From: Pedobacter segetis
GTDB lineage: Bacteria; Bacteroidota; Bacteroidia; Sphingobacteriales; Sphingobacteriaceae
DNA length: 64,000 bases
Assembly: GCF_016623585.1 (NCBI RefSeq)
Contig: NZ_JAEHFY010000003.1
Coordinates: 1-64,000, forward strand
Reading direction: 5' to 3'
A program made the position numbers and the translations under genes. The notes below the pieces were generated by a model. That model did not search any database. It worked only from the letters and a program-made list of their open reading frames with translations, and was not told the DNA's origin. Shown here piece after piece: positions 1-10,208 of the stretch; within the stretch, counting starts at the first letter, position 1, and each line of letters opens with the position of its first letter.

Positions 1-1
1 A

Positions 2-280
2 AACACGGGAGCGACAGGTTCAGCAGGAGCAACTGGAGCAACAGGTTTACAAGGCGCAACGGGAAACACGGGGGCAACCGGTGCTGTTGGAGCAACAGGA
101 GCAAAAGGCGATACAGGTTTACAAGGTGCAACAGGAAACACGGGAGCGACAGGTTCAGCAGGAGCAACTGGAGCAACAGGTTTACAAGGCGCAACGGGAA
201 ACACGGGGGCAAACGGTGCTGTTGGAGCAACTGGTGCAAAAGGCGATACAGGTTCAACAGGTTCAACAGGAACCAATGGT
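2..280 (+). repeat. Collagen-type Gly-X-Y coding repeat
   Basis: Nine-base-period coding DNA with larger duplicated blocks: the segment beginning with the codons for [12 protein letters not shown] appears near position 2 and again near position 137. High internal identity suggests recent expansion, and it could vary in copy number. Confidence 0.85.
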
Positions 281-2008
281 TTAGGATATGGTGGTACTTC
301 AACTTCATCTAACGCCATTGGTACGGGTAATAAAACCTTTACTACTCAGGCTGGTTTGGCTTATGTTGCTGGGCAAAGGGTTAGGGCTATCAATACTACT
401 TCTAAATATATGGGTGGGATTATTTCTTCATATTCAGGAACTTCTTTAGTGATTAATGTAGATGAGACTATTGGTTCTGGGACTTACACTTCTTGGAGTT
501 TTGGAATTGCGGGAGAAAATGGAACTACAGCTGGCCTCACTGCGGGTAGCCTAATATCAATAAGTGGATCTACTATTGGGGTTGATATTTATGGAAGTAT
601 TGGCGGCGGAGGCGGAGACATTCAAGGTTCGCTTAATCAGTTGCAGATAAAATCAGGTGCTGTTCAAGGCTATCAGGTCCAAGATGGGGCAATCCAAAAC
701 GCAAAGATAGCTGATGGTACAATCTCTGGTGCTAAACTTCAGGGCGGAATTATTGATGCAACCAAATTAGCGTCAGCATCTGTTACCGATAATGCTATCG
801 GTTATGCAACCATCAATCCAAATAAATTAGCACAAGCAGGTGCTACCACTAATCAAGTATTAACTTGGAACGGTGGGGGTTGGGTACCAGCAAATGCTGG
901 TGGGGCATCTGATGCCACTACTTCTGCAAAAGGGGTTGTTCAGCTTGCGGGCGATTTATCTGGTACGGCAGCTGCACCAACAATCGCTAATAATGCGATA
1001 ACATCTGCAAAAATCTTAGATGGAACGATAGCTACGGCAGACTTAGCAGATAATTCTATTACTACGGCTAAAATAGCCGCTAATGCGGTAACGACCGCAG
1101 ATATAGCAGATGGAAGTATTACTGCTGCCAAAATAAACGCTATGTCGGCAACTAACGGACAGGTGTTGAAATACAATGGTAGTGCTTGGGCACCGGCAAC
1201 AGAAGCGGCAGCCAGTAATTGGTTACTAACAGGAAATACAAATGCCACAGCGGCTAGTTTCTTAGGTACTACCAATGATGTTGCTTTTAAAATAGGCTCT
1301 AATAATACCCAGATGTTGCAGTTTGGTAGAAGGCAAACATTGGGACTTACCCAAACTTATACCGATTATACAAATAACAATCAACCATTGGTGTATATCA
1401 ATGGCGATGGCACAACCTCTGCGATACAATTTGCTGCAAGTGCCGCTAATTTTTATAAACCTATGTTCTTTACAACCACAGACGGAAACTTTAGATTAAA
1501 AGGTAGCTCTGCAGGTACTGATTATTTTGAGATCGGGAGTGGCGGTACAGGTAACAACGGAAGATTGGAATTTATTGTAGGAGATGATGGTGATGAACCC
1601 ATTGTTTTTTATAAAAACAATTATACTTCAGGTAACGTGGAAATGCTAAGGATGCAAGGAACCGGTTTAAACAACAACGTGAGGATTGGTGTTAATACCA
1701 ACGGCGCATCAGCTAATTCAACCTTTCAGGTACAAGGATCGGTGGCTAATTCAATAGTAAGAACCTCTACTGATATTACATTAAACGAGAGTAATTATAC
1801 CGTAATTGCGGTAAGTGCAATCAATATTACCTTACCCGCTGCAAATAGTTGTGTGGGTAGGACCTATGTTATCAAAAACTTAGACAATACAAATACTTGT
1901 GGTATTAGTACTTATATAAGATCAAATTCAAATAGTGCTACCGTAGTAAATACAAAGGCCGTTATCATGATTCAATCAGATGGAACAGATTGGCAACAGA
2001 TTAACTAG
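2..2008 (+). CDS. Collagen-like repeat surface protein, C-terminal part (5' end outside window)
   Basis: The frame is open from the first bases of the window, so this is a partial gene of at least 668 codons. Roughly the first 90 codons are Gly-X-Y triplets rich in GAT, GNT and GAK, as in bacterial collagen-like proteins. The rest is Ala/Thr/Asn-rich, with repeated phrases such as [10 protein letters not shown] and ANAVTTADI that resemble repeats of tail-fibre or adhesin shafts. The chain ends with a small Asn/Ser/Thr-rich domain (GTDWQQIN at the C-terminus). An exported, extracellular role is inferred from composition. No T9SS tail is recognised. A terminator-like hairpin follows the stop. 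Function is otherwise unknown. Confidence 0.8.
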   Translation, partial: NTGATGSAGATGATGLQGATGNTGATGAVGATGAKGDTGLQGATGNTGATGSAGATGATGLQGATGNTGANGAVGATGAKGDTGSTGSTGTNGLGYGGTSTSSNAIGTGNKTFTTQAGLAYVAGQRVRAINTTSKYMGGIISSYSGTSLVINVDETIGSGTYTSWSFGIAGENGTTAGLTAGSLISISGSTIGVDIYGSIGGGGGDIQGSLNQLQIKSGAVQGYQVQDGAIQNAKIADGTISGAKLQGGIIDATKLASASVTDNAIGYATINPNKLAQAGATTNQVLTWNGGGWVPANAGGASDATTSAKGVVQLAGDLSGTAAAPTIANNAITSAKILDGTIATADLADNSITTAKIAANAVTTADIADGSITAAKINAMSATNGQVLKYNGSAWAPATEAAASNWLLTGNTNATAASFLGTTNDVAFKIGSNNTQMLQFGRRQTLGLTQTYTDYTNNNQPLVYINGDGTTSAIQFAASAANFYKPMFFTTTDGNFRLKGSSAGTDYFEIGSGGTGNNGRLEFIVGDDGDEPIVFYKNNYTSGNVEMLRMQGTGLNNNVRIGVNTNGASANSTFQVQGSVANSIVRTSTDITLNESNYTVIAVSAINITLPAANSCVGRTYVIKNLDNTNTCGISTYIRSNSNSATVVNTKAVIMIQSDGTDWQQIN

Positions 2009-2030
2009 GCTATTTAAACGATAACCTTAT

Positions 2031-2064
2031 AATCCCCTTCCTTTTAAGGTTGGGGATTTTTTTT
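2031..2064 (+). terminator. Rho-independent terminator after the collagen-like gene
   Basis: The stem ATCCCC / GGGGAT is followed by eight T residues and lies about 25 bases after the stop codon. Confidence 0.75.
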
Positions 2065-2495
2065 AATCAAAGAATCGATTTTTTGATTATTTTCTACAAT
2101 ATGGGGAAAAACAAACCTTATATTTTTGATTAATTTTAAAATTATCGTAACCAATTAAGATTATACCCGTATAAGGCGTTTTTTAAATCAAGATAGTCCT
2201 CAAATTTTTTCATTATCTAAATTTTATAGGATATAATGCTATTTATTTACCCAAATAGGGTAAAATATTACTCAATTAAAGAGCGTATTCCTCATAGTTG
2301 AATTTTTTGTAGGTGGTTTTTAAAACTCAATTAATTTTTATCCAATTTTTATGAGATTATAAAAATCGATGTCTGAGTATCATTTAAGCTTGATTTTATA
2401 CCTTACAGTATTTTCATGATAATCAATAAATAAGATATTATGGGGAATTTGTAACCCAATTTTTTTAGCGGCGTAAAACTTGTCTTAAGGTTAGC
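2065..2495. other. AT-rich intergenic region
   Basis: About 430 bases without a credible ORF on either strand. It presumably holds the promoter of the next gene, but I could not place a clear TTG/TAnnTTTG pair. Nothing else was recognised. Confidence 0.5.
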
Positions 2496-3035
2496 ATGAA
2501 GACAATAATTTTACTTTCATTTTTACTGGCAGGTTTAGGGTACAGCTCTTACGGCCAAAGCGTAGAAAGATTGGCGATAACATCTGGAGCTGGTTTTGCA
2601 ACATCTACAACTGGAGAAACATTACAATATACGATAGGACAATCTTATTTTACGCAAACATTAACAGACGGGAACTCAACATATTTAACGCAAGGGTTTC
2701 AACAACCAACTAATTTCAACTATGCTTCTTTGGATGCACCCTCATTTAGGGATATTTATTCTAACAAAATTGAAGCTTTCCCTAATCCCGCCATTAATTA
2801 TGTAGATATACTTTTGGGTTTAATAGATGATGATGGAGCAAAGGTATCCTTAATGGATATTTGGGGGCAGCCCATAAAGAAACAAGATTATGCCGTAACC
2901 AAAGGCAAGCAACAATTGCACTTTGTTTTCGGGAATGTACCAGCTGCACTTTATACCCTAAGGGTAGAAGCAAATAAAAAGGTGTACTCTAAAAAAATAT
3001 TGGTTGCGGGTTTATCTTCAAAAGTATCGTTCTAA
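2496..3035 (+). CDS. Small secreted protein with type IX secretion (Por) C-terminal sorting domain
   Basis: 179 aa. Residues 1-20 form a signal peptide (Lys, hydrophobic stretch, cleavage near SYG-Q). The middle carries the common Bacteroidota phrase YTIGQSYF...LTQGFQQP. Residues ~85-175 match a type A T9SS sorting domain: a PNPAINYVDI entry motif, a beta-rich Ig-like fold and a basic end (KKVYSKKILV). Such proteins cross the outer membrane through the T9SS and the tail is removed. There is little cargo besides the tail, so the protein may be a minimal surface protein. Not in an operon with the collagen-like gene, because a terminator intervenes. Confidence 0.8.
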   Translation: MKTIILLSFLLAGLGYSSYGQSVERLAITSGAGFATSTTGETLQYTIGQSYFTQTLTDGNSTYLTQGFQQPTNFNYASLDAPSFRDIYSNKIEAFPNPAINYVDILLGLIDDDGAKVSLMDIWGQPIKKQDYAVTKGKQQLHFVFGNVPAALYTLRVEANKKVYSKKILVAGLSSKVSF

Positions 3036-3074
3036 AATATATAATAACGCTCTTCATCAATTAACATTCTCAAT

Positions 3075-3108
3075 AACCGTTTCTAGCATTAGGAGCGGTT
3101 TTTTTTTG
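3075..3108 (+). terminator. Rho-independent terminator after the T9SS gene
   Basis: AACCG / CGGTT arms enclose a ~16-base loop with partial extra pairing, followed by a run of nine T. Confidence 0.65.
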
Positions 3109-3248
3109 ATTTTGATAATTAGTTTTTAAAGTTTACCTATTAGGCAATAATCTAGGAACTTGGGCTCGATTATTAATTATTTTTATGGTACTCAATTACT
3201 GTTTTCTTTTACTATAATAGAGCGGTTAAAGATTGAAGAGGCATCCCC

Positions 3249-3273
3249 GCCTGCAATTCGGGCAGGCTTTTTT
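3249..3273 (+). terminator. Isolated terminator-like hairpin
   Basis: A perfect GCCTGC / GCAGGC stem with a 7-base loop and a T-run. It follows no gene on the plus strand, so it may be part of an interspersed repeat rather than an active terminator. Confidence 0.4.
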
Positions 3274-3479
3274 GTCATTTCAGGAGGGGTATATATTTAT
3301 TTCATATCGATCAATATAAATGGCTTAAAACTTAAATCTATCCCCCAACAATTGGGCATCACCCAGAGTATATGTTATAGTGCACTTCTCCTTTTCTTTA
3401 TTGATCATAAATTTATTGCTTATTTACTTTTACAAGTCTAAAGGAACGAAGTCGAAGGGGGGTGCGTTGGGCTTTATGC

Positions 3480-3780
3480 TTCGACTCCGCTCAGCATGAC
3501 AATCGACTCCGCTCAGCATGACATTCGACTCCGCTCAGCATGACAATCGTCTCCGCTCAGCATGACATTCGACTCCGCTCAGCATGACAATCGTCTCCGC
3601 TCAACATGATATTCGACTCCGCTCAGCATGACAATCGACTCCGCTCAGCATGACAATCGACTCCGCTCAGCATGACAATCGTCTCCGCTCAACATGACAA
3701 TCGACTCCGCTCAGCATGATAATGGACTCCGCTCAGTATGACAATGGATTCCGCTCAGCCTCACAATCGACTTCGCTCTG
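3480..3780. repeat. 22-bp tandem repeat, about 13-14 copies
   Basis: The unit reads approximately TTCGACTCCGCTCAGCATGA plus 2 bases and recurs every 22 bases. Central copies differ at 1-2 positions (CGTCTCC, CAACATGA) and the last copies decay (CAGTATGAC, CAGCCTCAC, CTTCGCTCTGGG). The 22-base period keeps no reading frame, so it is non-coding. A partial inverse match (GAAGTCGAAG) lies just upstream near 3447-3458. Similar short repeats are known from other Bacteroidota genomes (recollection, not searched). Confidence 0.9.
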
Positions 3781-3893
3781 GGATAAAGCCTCTTGTATTG
3801 TTGATAAATCATGGGTTTTAACCTCGTTTCATGGTGGTTTGTATAAAATATATTAACCCTCAGAATTACAGATTAAGAAGAGTTGCAAAAAAC

Positions 3894-6800
3894 TCAATTC
3901 AACACATAATCCAGCTCTAGCTCGTCCAAGTTATTTAAAAGCTCTTTAGAAATGTTAATCTGTCGGCTTTTACTAGGTAGATCAATACGGATTTTCTCTT
4001 TTTTATCCAATACGATGAAGTTGAGTTTTTTGGATCCGCTATAATTAGCAAACATCATATCCAAATCGTGGATCAAAACATCATTAATATGATCAATTTC
4101 TAGGCAAATATCGATTTTATTGGCTTGCTTTTCTAAGACATCGCGTAAATCTGAAAAATCGGTATAGGTTAGGCGAGTTCTTCTCGCCCCGTCTGGCAAA
4201 TTGTAATAGCTTACATTTCCTTTTAGGTAGATATAGTTGTTTAATACTAAGTGATGCTTAAACTTCATATAATCATCTTTATAGATTTGAAAATCATACA
4301 TATCATCATAACCTTCTAATTTAAACTGTGCCCAACCTCTACCTTCTTTGTTAAGTCTGTGGTTTACGTAAGAAATAATGCCGCCTACTTTAAAAGAAAA
4401 GTCGGCACCTTTATCTATTTCGTTAAAAATAGTGAGGTTGCCTTTGCTGCAATATTTATCCAGTACCAATCTATACTCATCAAGCGGATGGCCAGAGATA
4501 TAAATGCCCACTACTTCTTTTTCTTTGGCCAATTTGAGCATATTTCCCCATTCTTCACAATCTGTTAAGGTTGGTTCTGGCATTTCTACGGCAGCACTAC
4601 CGCCAAATAAACTCCCTTGAGATGAATTTTCGTTTTCTTTATGTTTTGCGCCATATTTTATCGCTTGTTCTAAAACTGTGGTATTGTTTTCTTCATAAAA
4701 ATATTGCGCCCTGTGGGTATTCTTGAAACAATCAAACCCACCTGCCAATACTAAATTTTCTAAGGCTTTTTTATTGGCGGCCCTTAGATCTATTTTCTTG
4801 GTAAAATCAAAAATATTCTTGTATTTTTCTTTTTCCCTATTGATGATGATGGTTTCTACCGCACCTGCCCCAACGCCTTTTATTGCCCCCATCCCAAAGC
4901 GGATGGCGTATTCATCGTTAACGGTAAATTTATGATAAGATTCGTTTACATCAGGGCCCAACACCTGCAGGCCCATTCTTTTGCATTCTTCCATAAAAAA
5001 AGTAACCTGCTTAATATCGCTCATGTTGTTAGAAAGCACAGCAGCCATGTATTCTGCCGGGTAATGCGCTTTTAAATACGCGGTTTGATAGGCGATCCAA
5101 GCGTAACAAGTAGAATGGGATTTGTTAAAGGCATAACTTGCAAAGGCTTCCCAATCTTTCCAAACCTTTTCTAAAACTTTAGCATCATGGCCTTTGGCAG
5201 CAGCTTGTGAGATGAATTTTGGTTTCATCTTATCCAAAACATCTTTTTGCTTTTTACCCATCGCTTTACGCAAAACATCTGCCTCGCCTTTGGTAAAATC
5301 TGCCAATTTTTGGGATAAAAGCATCACCTGCTCTTGGTAAACCGTAATGCCGTAGGTTTCTTTCAGATATTCTTCACTATCGGCAATATCATAGGTTATT
5401 ACCTCTTCGCCATTTTTTCTACGGATAAAACTTGGTATATATTCCATCGGCCCAGGGCGATAAAGCGCATTCATGGCAATCAAATCGCCAAAAACGGTAG
5501 GCTTTAAATCTTTCATGTGCTTTTGCATCCCTGGCGATTCATACTGGAAAATACCTACGGTTTCTCCCCTTTGGAAAAGCTCATACGTTTTTTCATCATC
5601 TATCGGGAAATGATCGGGATCTAGATCTATATCTAATCTTTTTTTGACCAGCTTAACGGTATCTTTTATCAGCGTAAGCGTTTTAAGGCCCAAAAAATCC
5701 ATTTTTAAAAGCCCGGCGCTTTCTACCACCGAGTTATCGAATTGGGTAACGTAAAGGTCAGAATCTTTTGCTGTGGCAACCGGGACAAAATTGGTTATAT
5801 CACATGGTGTGATGATCACACCGCAAGCATGGATGCCCGTATTGCGCACAGAACCTTCTAAAACTTGTGCCTGTCGCAAAGTTTCTGCACTCAGATCGTC
5901 TCCGCCTGCAATATTTTTAAGTTGGTTTACCATCTCCATATCTTCAGAACGGAGCGCAATTTTAAGAGCGGCATCGTCTAAGTTGAAGATTTTAGCCAAT
6001 TTCATATTTGGGATCAACTTGGCCAGTTTATCGGCTTCAAAAAGCGGTAGATCTAAAACCCTTGCCGTATCACGAACGGAAGATTTTGCCGCCATGGTAC
6101 CGTAGGTTATAATTTGGGCAACTTGGCTAGAACCATATTTTTTGATTACATAATCCATTACCCTTCCACGGCCTTCATCGTCAAAATCGATGTCTATATC
6201 TGGCATTGATACCCGATCGGGGTTTAAGAAACGCTCAAAAAGCAGATCATAAGCAATGGGGTCTATATTGGTAATCCCTAAACAATAGGCAACCGCAGAA
6301 CCCGCCGCAGAACCACGCCCTGGGCCTACGGAAACATCTAATCGCCTTGCTTCGGCAATAAAATCTTGTACGATCAAAAAATATCCCGGGTAACCGGTTT
6401 TTTCTATGGTTGCCAGCTCAAAATCTAAACGCTCCTTAATTTCTGGCGTAAGTTCTCCGTAGCGTTTTTCTGCACCAACATAAGTTAAATGTGCTAGGTA
6501 TTTATTTTCGCCACGTTTACCACCATCGGCTTCATCTTCGGCAACCAAAAACTCTTCAGGTATATCAAATTTTGGTAATAGAACATCTCTGTAAAGCGTA
6601 TAGCTTTCTACTTTATCTACAACTTCTTGTATGTTTACGATGGCTTCTGGCAAATCGGCGAAAAGCTTTTTCATGTCTTCACCAGATTTAAAATAATATT
6701 CTTGGTTTGGCATCCCGTAGCGGAAACCCCTTCCTCTGCCAATAGGAGTGGCTAATTTTTCCCCTTCTTTAACACAAAGCAAAATATCATGGGCGTGTGC

Positions 6801-8261
6801 ATCTGCCTTATCGATATAGTAAGTATTGTTTGTGGCCAAGATCTTAACGGCATTTTTCTTGGCAAGATCAACCAAGGTTTGGTTTACGCGGTTTTCATCT
6901 TCTTGATCATGGCGCATCAGCTCTATATAAAAATCATCGCCAAAGGTTTCTTTCCACCATAATAGGGCTTCTTCTGCTTGGTTCTCGCCAAGGTTTAAAA
7001 CCTTGCTTGGTATTTCGCCATACAGGTTGCCAGAAAGCACAATTAAATCTTCTTTGTATTGCTCAATGATGTTCCTATCTATACGGGGGACATAATAAAA
7101 GCCTTCGGTATAGGCAATGGATGACATTTTTGCCAAATTGTGATAACCATTTTTATTTTTCGCCAAAAACACAATTTGGTAACCGTTATCTTTCCTTTTT
7201 TTATCCGTATGGTCATCGCACACAAAAAACTCACAGCCTACAATAGGTTTTATGATGGTTTCTGTGGTTTGTTCTCCTTTTGCTAAAAGTTCTTCATTTT
7301 TGGCTTTCGCCGATTTGTTGTGGTTAGCAACCGCACCCATAAAATGGAAAGCGCCCATCATGTTGGCATGATCGGTAATGGCAACAGCTGGCATCTTATT
7401 TTTTGCCGCAGCCTTTACCAAACTAGCTACAGAAATGGTAGATTGTAAAACCGAAAATTGGGTGTGGTTATGCAGATGTACAAAATCTATATCAACCAAA
7501 TCGGCTAAATTGGCATCCTTATCTGCGGTGTTAAAATCGGCTTTAAGCTTTTTGCTTTCTGCCTTTAGCCTTAGAGATTCTTCTTTTAAATTGATGTGCT
7601 TGATACCAACGGGCTGAATTTCTTCAGGATTTAAAGTTCTAAAAGCGTGGAAGTAATCAGTATCAACCTGTAATTGTTCAATGGTAAAAACCTCTCTTTT
7701 TATCAAGGCAAAAAAGCAACGGGCTGTGGCTTCTACATCGGCAGTGGCATTATGGGCTTCTGCAAATGGTTTATTAAAAAGATATTGGTGTAATTCTGTA
7801 AGGTTTGGGAGCTTAAATTTTCCTCCACGCCCGCCTGGTAATTGTAATAAACTTGCGGTAACTTCTGTACAGGTATCTAAAACTGGGAGCTTGGTAAGTA
7901 AATTATCAAAGCCTAAGCGATGAAATTCTGCGCCCATAATGTTGATATCAAAACCTAAATTTTGGCCAACAATAAATTTTGTTTGGCTTAAAGCCAAGTT
8001 GAATTTCTCTAAAACTTCTGATAATAAAATCCCTTGTGCTTGTGCTAATTCGGTAGAAATCCCATGGATTTTTTCTGCATCATAAGGTATATTGAAACCA
8101 TCGGGTTTAACTAAATAATCTTCATGCGAAATTAGCCTTCCCATCTCATCATGCAATTGCCACGCAATTTGGATACACCTCGGCCAATTATCGGTATCGG
8201 TAAAGGGCGCATCCCAACGTTTCGGCAATCCGGTGGTTTCGGTATCAAAAATTAAGTACAT
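3894..8261 (-). CDS. dnaE: DNA polymerase III subunit alpha with N-terminal DnaQ-like proofreading exonuclease
   Basis: 1455 aa replicative polymerase. Residues 1-190 are a DEDDh exonuclease (D6 and E8 in FDTET, later the HNATADVEAT motif), normally a separate epsilon subunit. After a charged linker (~225-255) comes the PHP domain (FVHLHNHTQFS), then the C-family polymerase core with palm motif PDIDIDFDD, fingers, (HhH)2 and an OB-fold near the C-terminus. The normal alpha subunit is about 1,150-1,200 aa, and the extra length is the exonuclease. The ATG at 8261 starts directly at the exonuclease fold. It is transcribed alone: the tandem repeat lies downstream and dead toxin-antitoxin genes lie upstream. 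Confidence 0.96.
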   Translation of the reverse strand: MYLIFDTETTGLPKRWDAPFTDTDNWPRCIQIAWQLHDEMGRLISHEDYLVKPDGFNIPYDAEKIHGISTELAQAQGILLSEVLEKFNLALSQTKFIVGQNLGFDINIMGAEFHRLGFDNLLTKLPVLDTCTEVTASLLQLPGGRGGKFKLPNLTELHQYLFNKPFAEAHNATADVEATARCFFALIKREVFTIEQLQVDTDYFHAFRTLNPEEIQPVGIKHINLKEESLRLKAESKKLKADFNTADKDANLADLVDIDFVHLHNHTQFSVLQSTISVASLVKAAAKNKMPAVAITDHANMMGAFHFMGAVANHNKSAKAKNEELLAKGEQTTETIIKPIVGCEFFVCDDHTDKKRKDNGYQIVFLAKNKNGYHNLAKMSSIAYTEGFYYVPRIDRNIIEQYKEDLIVLSGNLYGEIPSKVLNLGENQAEEALLWWKETFGDDFYIELMRHDQEDENRVNQTLVDLAKKNAVKILATNNTYYIDKADAHAHDILLCVKEGEKLATPIGRGRGFRYGMPNQEYYFKSGEDMKKLFADLPEAIVNIQEVVDKVESYTLYRDVLLPKFDIPEEFLVAEDEADGGKRGENKYLAHLTYVGAEKRYGELTPEIKERLDFELATIEKTGYPGYFLIVQDFIAEARRLDVSVGPGRGSAAGSAVAYCLGITNIDPIAYDLLFERFLNPDRVSMPDIDIDFDDEGRGRVMDYVIKKYGSSQVAQIITYGTMAAKSSVRDTARVLDLPLFEADKLAKLIPNMKLAKIFNLDDAALKIALRSEDMEMVNQLKNIAGGDDLSAETLRQAQVLEGSVRNTGIHACGVIITPCDITNFVPVATAKDSDLYVTQFDNSVVESAGLLKMDFLGLKTLTLIKDTVKLVKKRLDIDLDPDHFPIDDEKTYELFQRGETVGIFQYESPGMQKHMKDLKPTVFGDLIAMNALYRPGPMEYIPSFIRRKNGEEVITYDIADSEEYLKETYGITVYQEQVMLLSQKLADFTKGEADVLRKAMGKKQKDVLDKMKPKFISQAAAKGHDAKVLEKVWKDWEAFASYAFNKSHSTCYAWIAYQTAYLKAHYPAEYMAAVLSNNMSDIKQVTFFMEECKRMGLQVLGPDVNESYHKFTVNDEYAIRFGMGAIKGVGAGAVETIIINREKEKYKNIFDFTKKIDLRAANKKALENLVLAGGFDCFKNTHRAQYFYEENNTTVLEQAIKYGAKHKENENSSQGSLFGGSAAVEMPEPTLTDCEEWGNMLKLAKEKEVVGIYISGHPLDEYRLVLDKYCSKGNLTIFNEIDKGADFSFKVGGIISYVNHRLNKEGRGWAQFKLEGYDDMYDFQIYKDDYMKFKHHLVLNNYIYLKGNVSYYNLPDGARRTRLTYTDFSDLRDVLEKQANKIDICLEIDHINDVLIHDLDMMFANYSGSKKLNFIVLDKKEKIRIDLPSKSRQINISKELLNNLDELELDYVLN

Positions 8262-8411
8262 AGCAAAAGCTTATCTTTTTATGAATGAGAATATTAGAAA
8301 GTGTTCTAGAATTTTGAACGCTATCTTCAAATTTAGCAAAAAATCAGTGTGATTTTATGGTGTTGAAAAGTATTGGGATGAAAGGAAAATAAGGTTTATA
8401 ACACTTATAAA

Positions 8412-8618
8412 ATGAAAGTTATTCTAGACATTAAAGACATTAAGGCACAATTTGTTATGTAATTATTAGAAAGTTTTTCTTTTGTTAAAGCCAAACAAAT
8501 TTCTGTTTATAAAGCTGAAGTTTTAGAAAATTTGAAAGAAGCTGTTGAAGAACTTAATTTAATTAAAATAGGTAAAGCCGAGGGTAGAAATGCTGAAGAC
8601 CTTTTAAATGAATTATAA
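8412..8618 (+). pseudogene. Antitoxin gene inactivated by a single nonsense codon
   Basis: The frame opens with MKVILDIKDIKAQFVM, meets TAA at 8460-8462, and continues in the same frame for 51 more codons (LLESFSFVKAKQIS ... AEDLLNEL) to a natural stop. The whole would be a ~68-aa antitoxin of a type common in Bacteroidota. TAA probably replaced GAA, a one-base change, because the family usually reads VMELL here (recollection). A toxin start overlaps its 3' end. Confidence 0.75.
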
Positions 8619-8682
8619 AATTATCTCGTTGGCAAGTTTTGAGAAAGAATTTAAACAAATTCTGTCAATTATTCAATCTTAA
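8608..8682 (+). pseudogene. Truncated RelE-like toxin remnant
   Basis: The ATG overlaps the end of the antitoxin frame, as in functional pairs. It encodes MNYKIISLASFEKEFKQI and stops after 24 residues, whereas RelE-like toxins are about 90-110 aa. No continuation was seen in the next ~300 bases. With the broken antitoxin it forms a dead toxin-antitoxin locus. Confidence 0.65.
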
Positions 8683-9019
8683 ATTGTTTCTATTCATTCC
8701 TAATCTCTAGTTGATGTTTTTAGTCCATCAACTTTAAAATCTACCTTTCCGAAATACTTGTTTAAATCAATAGGTGGTTTTTTATTTTTTGCAGCTAACC
8801 TGACATCTAAATTTCCCGGGATGTGCTTTTATTAAACACTAAATAAAATAATTCTATGCAATCCTTTGCGATGCTTAAAAGCTGTCTTTAAACAAGCTTA
8901 AAAGCCATAATCTAAATCAAACAATGCTTTGTTTAGACTTTCCTTTTTTCAATTTTATTTAAAACGATTTATATTAGCTTGATAATCATTAAACATCCAT
9001 AAAGTTTAATTAACCTTTT
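8683..9019. other. Intergenic region upstream of the uronate operon
   Basis: About 340 AT-rich bases with no credible ORF. It must contain the promoter of the DUF4861-kduD-kduI operon, but no motif could be assigned with confidence. Confidence 0.4.
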
Positions 9020-10174
9020 ATGAAACTGAAAAACTTTTTAAAACTTTTAACGCTTTGTTTGCTTTGTGCAACCTTCGTATTTTCGTCATGCGGCTCACAA
9101 AAAACGAATGTTGGGACCGTTACGGTTAGCGTAGCCAACAATACCAACATCGATAAAAAGGCACAAACTATTGAGATTGCTTGGGCATCTCTAAAAAGAT
9201 TGGGAACCATTAACCCTAGCGAGTTAGTGGTAACAGATTTGGCTGCCAATAAAGAAATCCCTTCGCAAGTGATTTACAACGGGCAAACAGATCCACGATC
9301 TATTATTTTCCAAACCGATGCGGCTGCAAATTCTAGTCGAAAATTCTCTATAAAAAAAGGTAAGCCAACCGATTACCCAAAACAAGCATTTGGCAGGCAG
9401 GCAACAGAGCGTTTTGATGATTTTGCTTGGGAAAACAACCTGGTGGCGTTTAGGATGTATGGCGAAGCTTTGGAAGGGAATTCGGGGATGGCAAAAGGGA
9501 TAGATTTTTGGGCAAAAAGGACTAATAAACTGATCATTAACGAATGGTATAAATTGGATAACTATCACCATGATAATGGAGATGGGGTTGACGCATATCA
9601 CGTTGGGATGACTTTAGGTGCCGGTGATGCCGAGCCAATAGTTGACAACGAAATTATTTACCCCATCAATTATACTAGCTATAAAATTTTAGATCAAGGG
9701 CCCATAAGGATCAGTTTTGAACTAACCTATAAGCCATTTTTGGTTGATGGTAAAATGGTTAAAGAAACAAAAACCATTTCTTTAGATGCAGGATCGCAAT
9801 TAAATAAAGTGACCAATCATTACGATAAGCATGATTTAACCATTGCAGCAGGGGTAACAACACATAGCGGCGACGGCAAACCAAAATTAGACTTAGATAA
9901 TAATTACGTAGCTTACTGGGATTTAGGGGATGCAAAAGTTAATGGTTATATTGGGGTAGGGGTTATTGTACCCGCCAAAAGCATCCAAAACATAAAAACC
10001 ACAGATCAACATCTATTGATCATCAGCAAGCTTGATAAAAACAATAATTTAGAATATTATCAAGGAGGCGGATGGAGCAAAAGCGGTAATTTTAAGGATG
10101 AAAGTGCTTGGTTTAGCTATTTAAAAAACTTTAGCCAAAGATTAAAACAGCCTTTAAAAGTAAGCGTAAATTAA
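9020..10174 (+). CDS. DUF4861 family lipoprotein, uronate/pectin-associated
   Basis: 384 aa. Residues 1-24 are a lipoprotein signal ending in SSC-G (Cys24 as lipid anchor). The rest matches my recollection of DUF4861: an N-terminal beta region (VTVSVANNTNIDKKAQTIEI), a central RFDDFAWENN...AFRMYGEAL block, and His-rich YHHDNGDGVDAYHVG. This family usually neighbours pectin or uronate catabolism genes, and here kduD and kduI follow at 34 and 60 bases, probably as one operon. The biochemical activity is not established; a periplasmic role on unsaturated uronides is inferred from context. Confidence 0.75.
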   Translation: MKLKNFLKLLTLCLLCATFVFSSCGSQKTNVGTVTVSVANNTNIDKKAQTIEIAWASLKRLGTINPSELVVTDLAANKEIPSQVIYNGQTDPRSIIFQTDAAANSSRKFSIKKGKPTDYPKQAFGRQATERFDDFAWENNLVAFRMYGEALEGNSGMAKGIDFWAKRTNKLIINEWYKLDNYHHDNGDGVDAYHVGMTLGAGDAEPIVDNEIIYPINYTSYKILDQGPIRISFELTYKPFLVDGKMVKETKTISLDAGSQLNKVTNHYDKHDLTIAAGVTTHSGDGKPKLDLDNNYVAYWDLGDAKVNGYIGVGVIVPAKSIQNIKTTDQHLLIISKLDKNNNLEYYQGGGWSKSGNFKDESAWFSYLKNFSQRLKQPLKVSVN

Positions 10175-10208
10175 TTGAGGATTAGAAATAAGAGATAAAT
10201 AATTGATA

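Noticed and set aside
3160-3441. 93-codon plus-strand ORF
   Set aside because: It has no plausible start, crosses a terminator-like hairpin and has no protein-like pattern.
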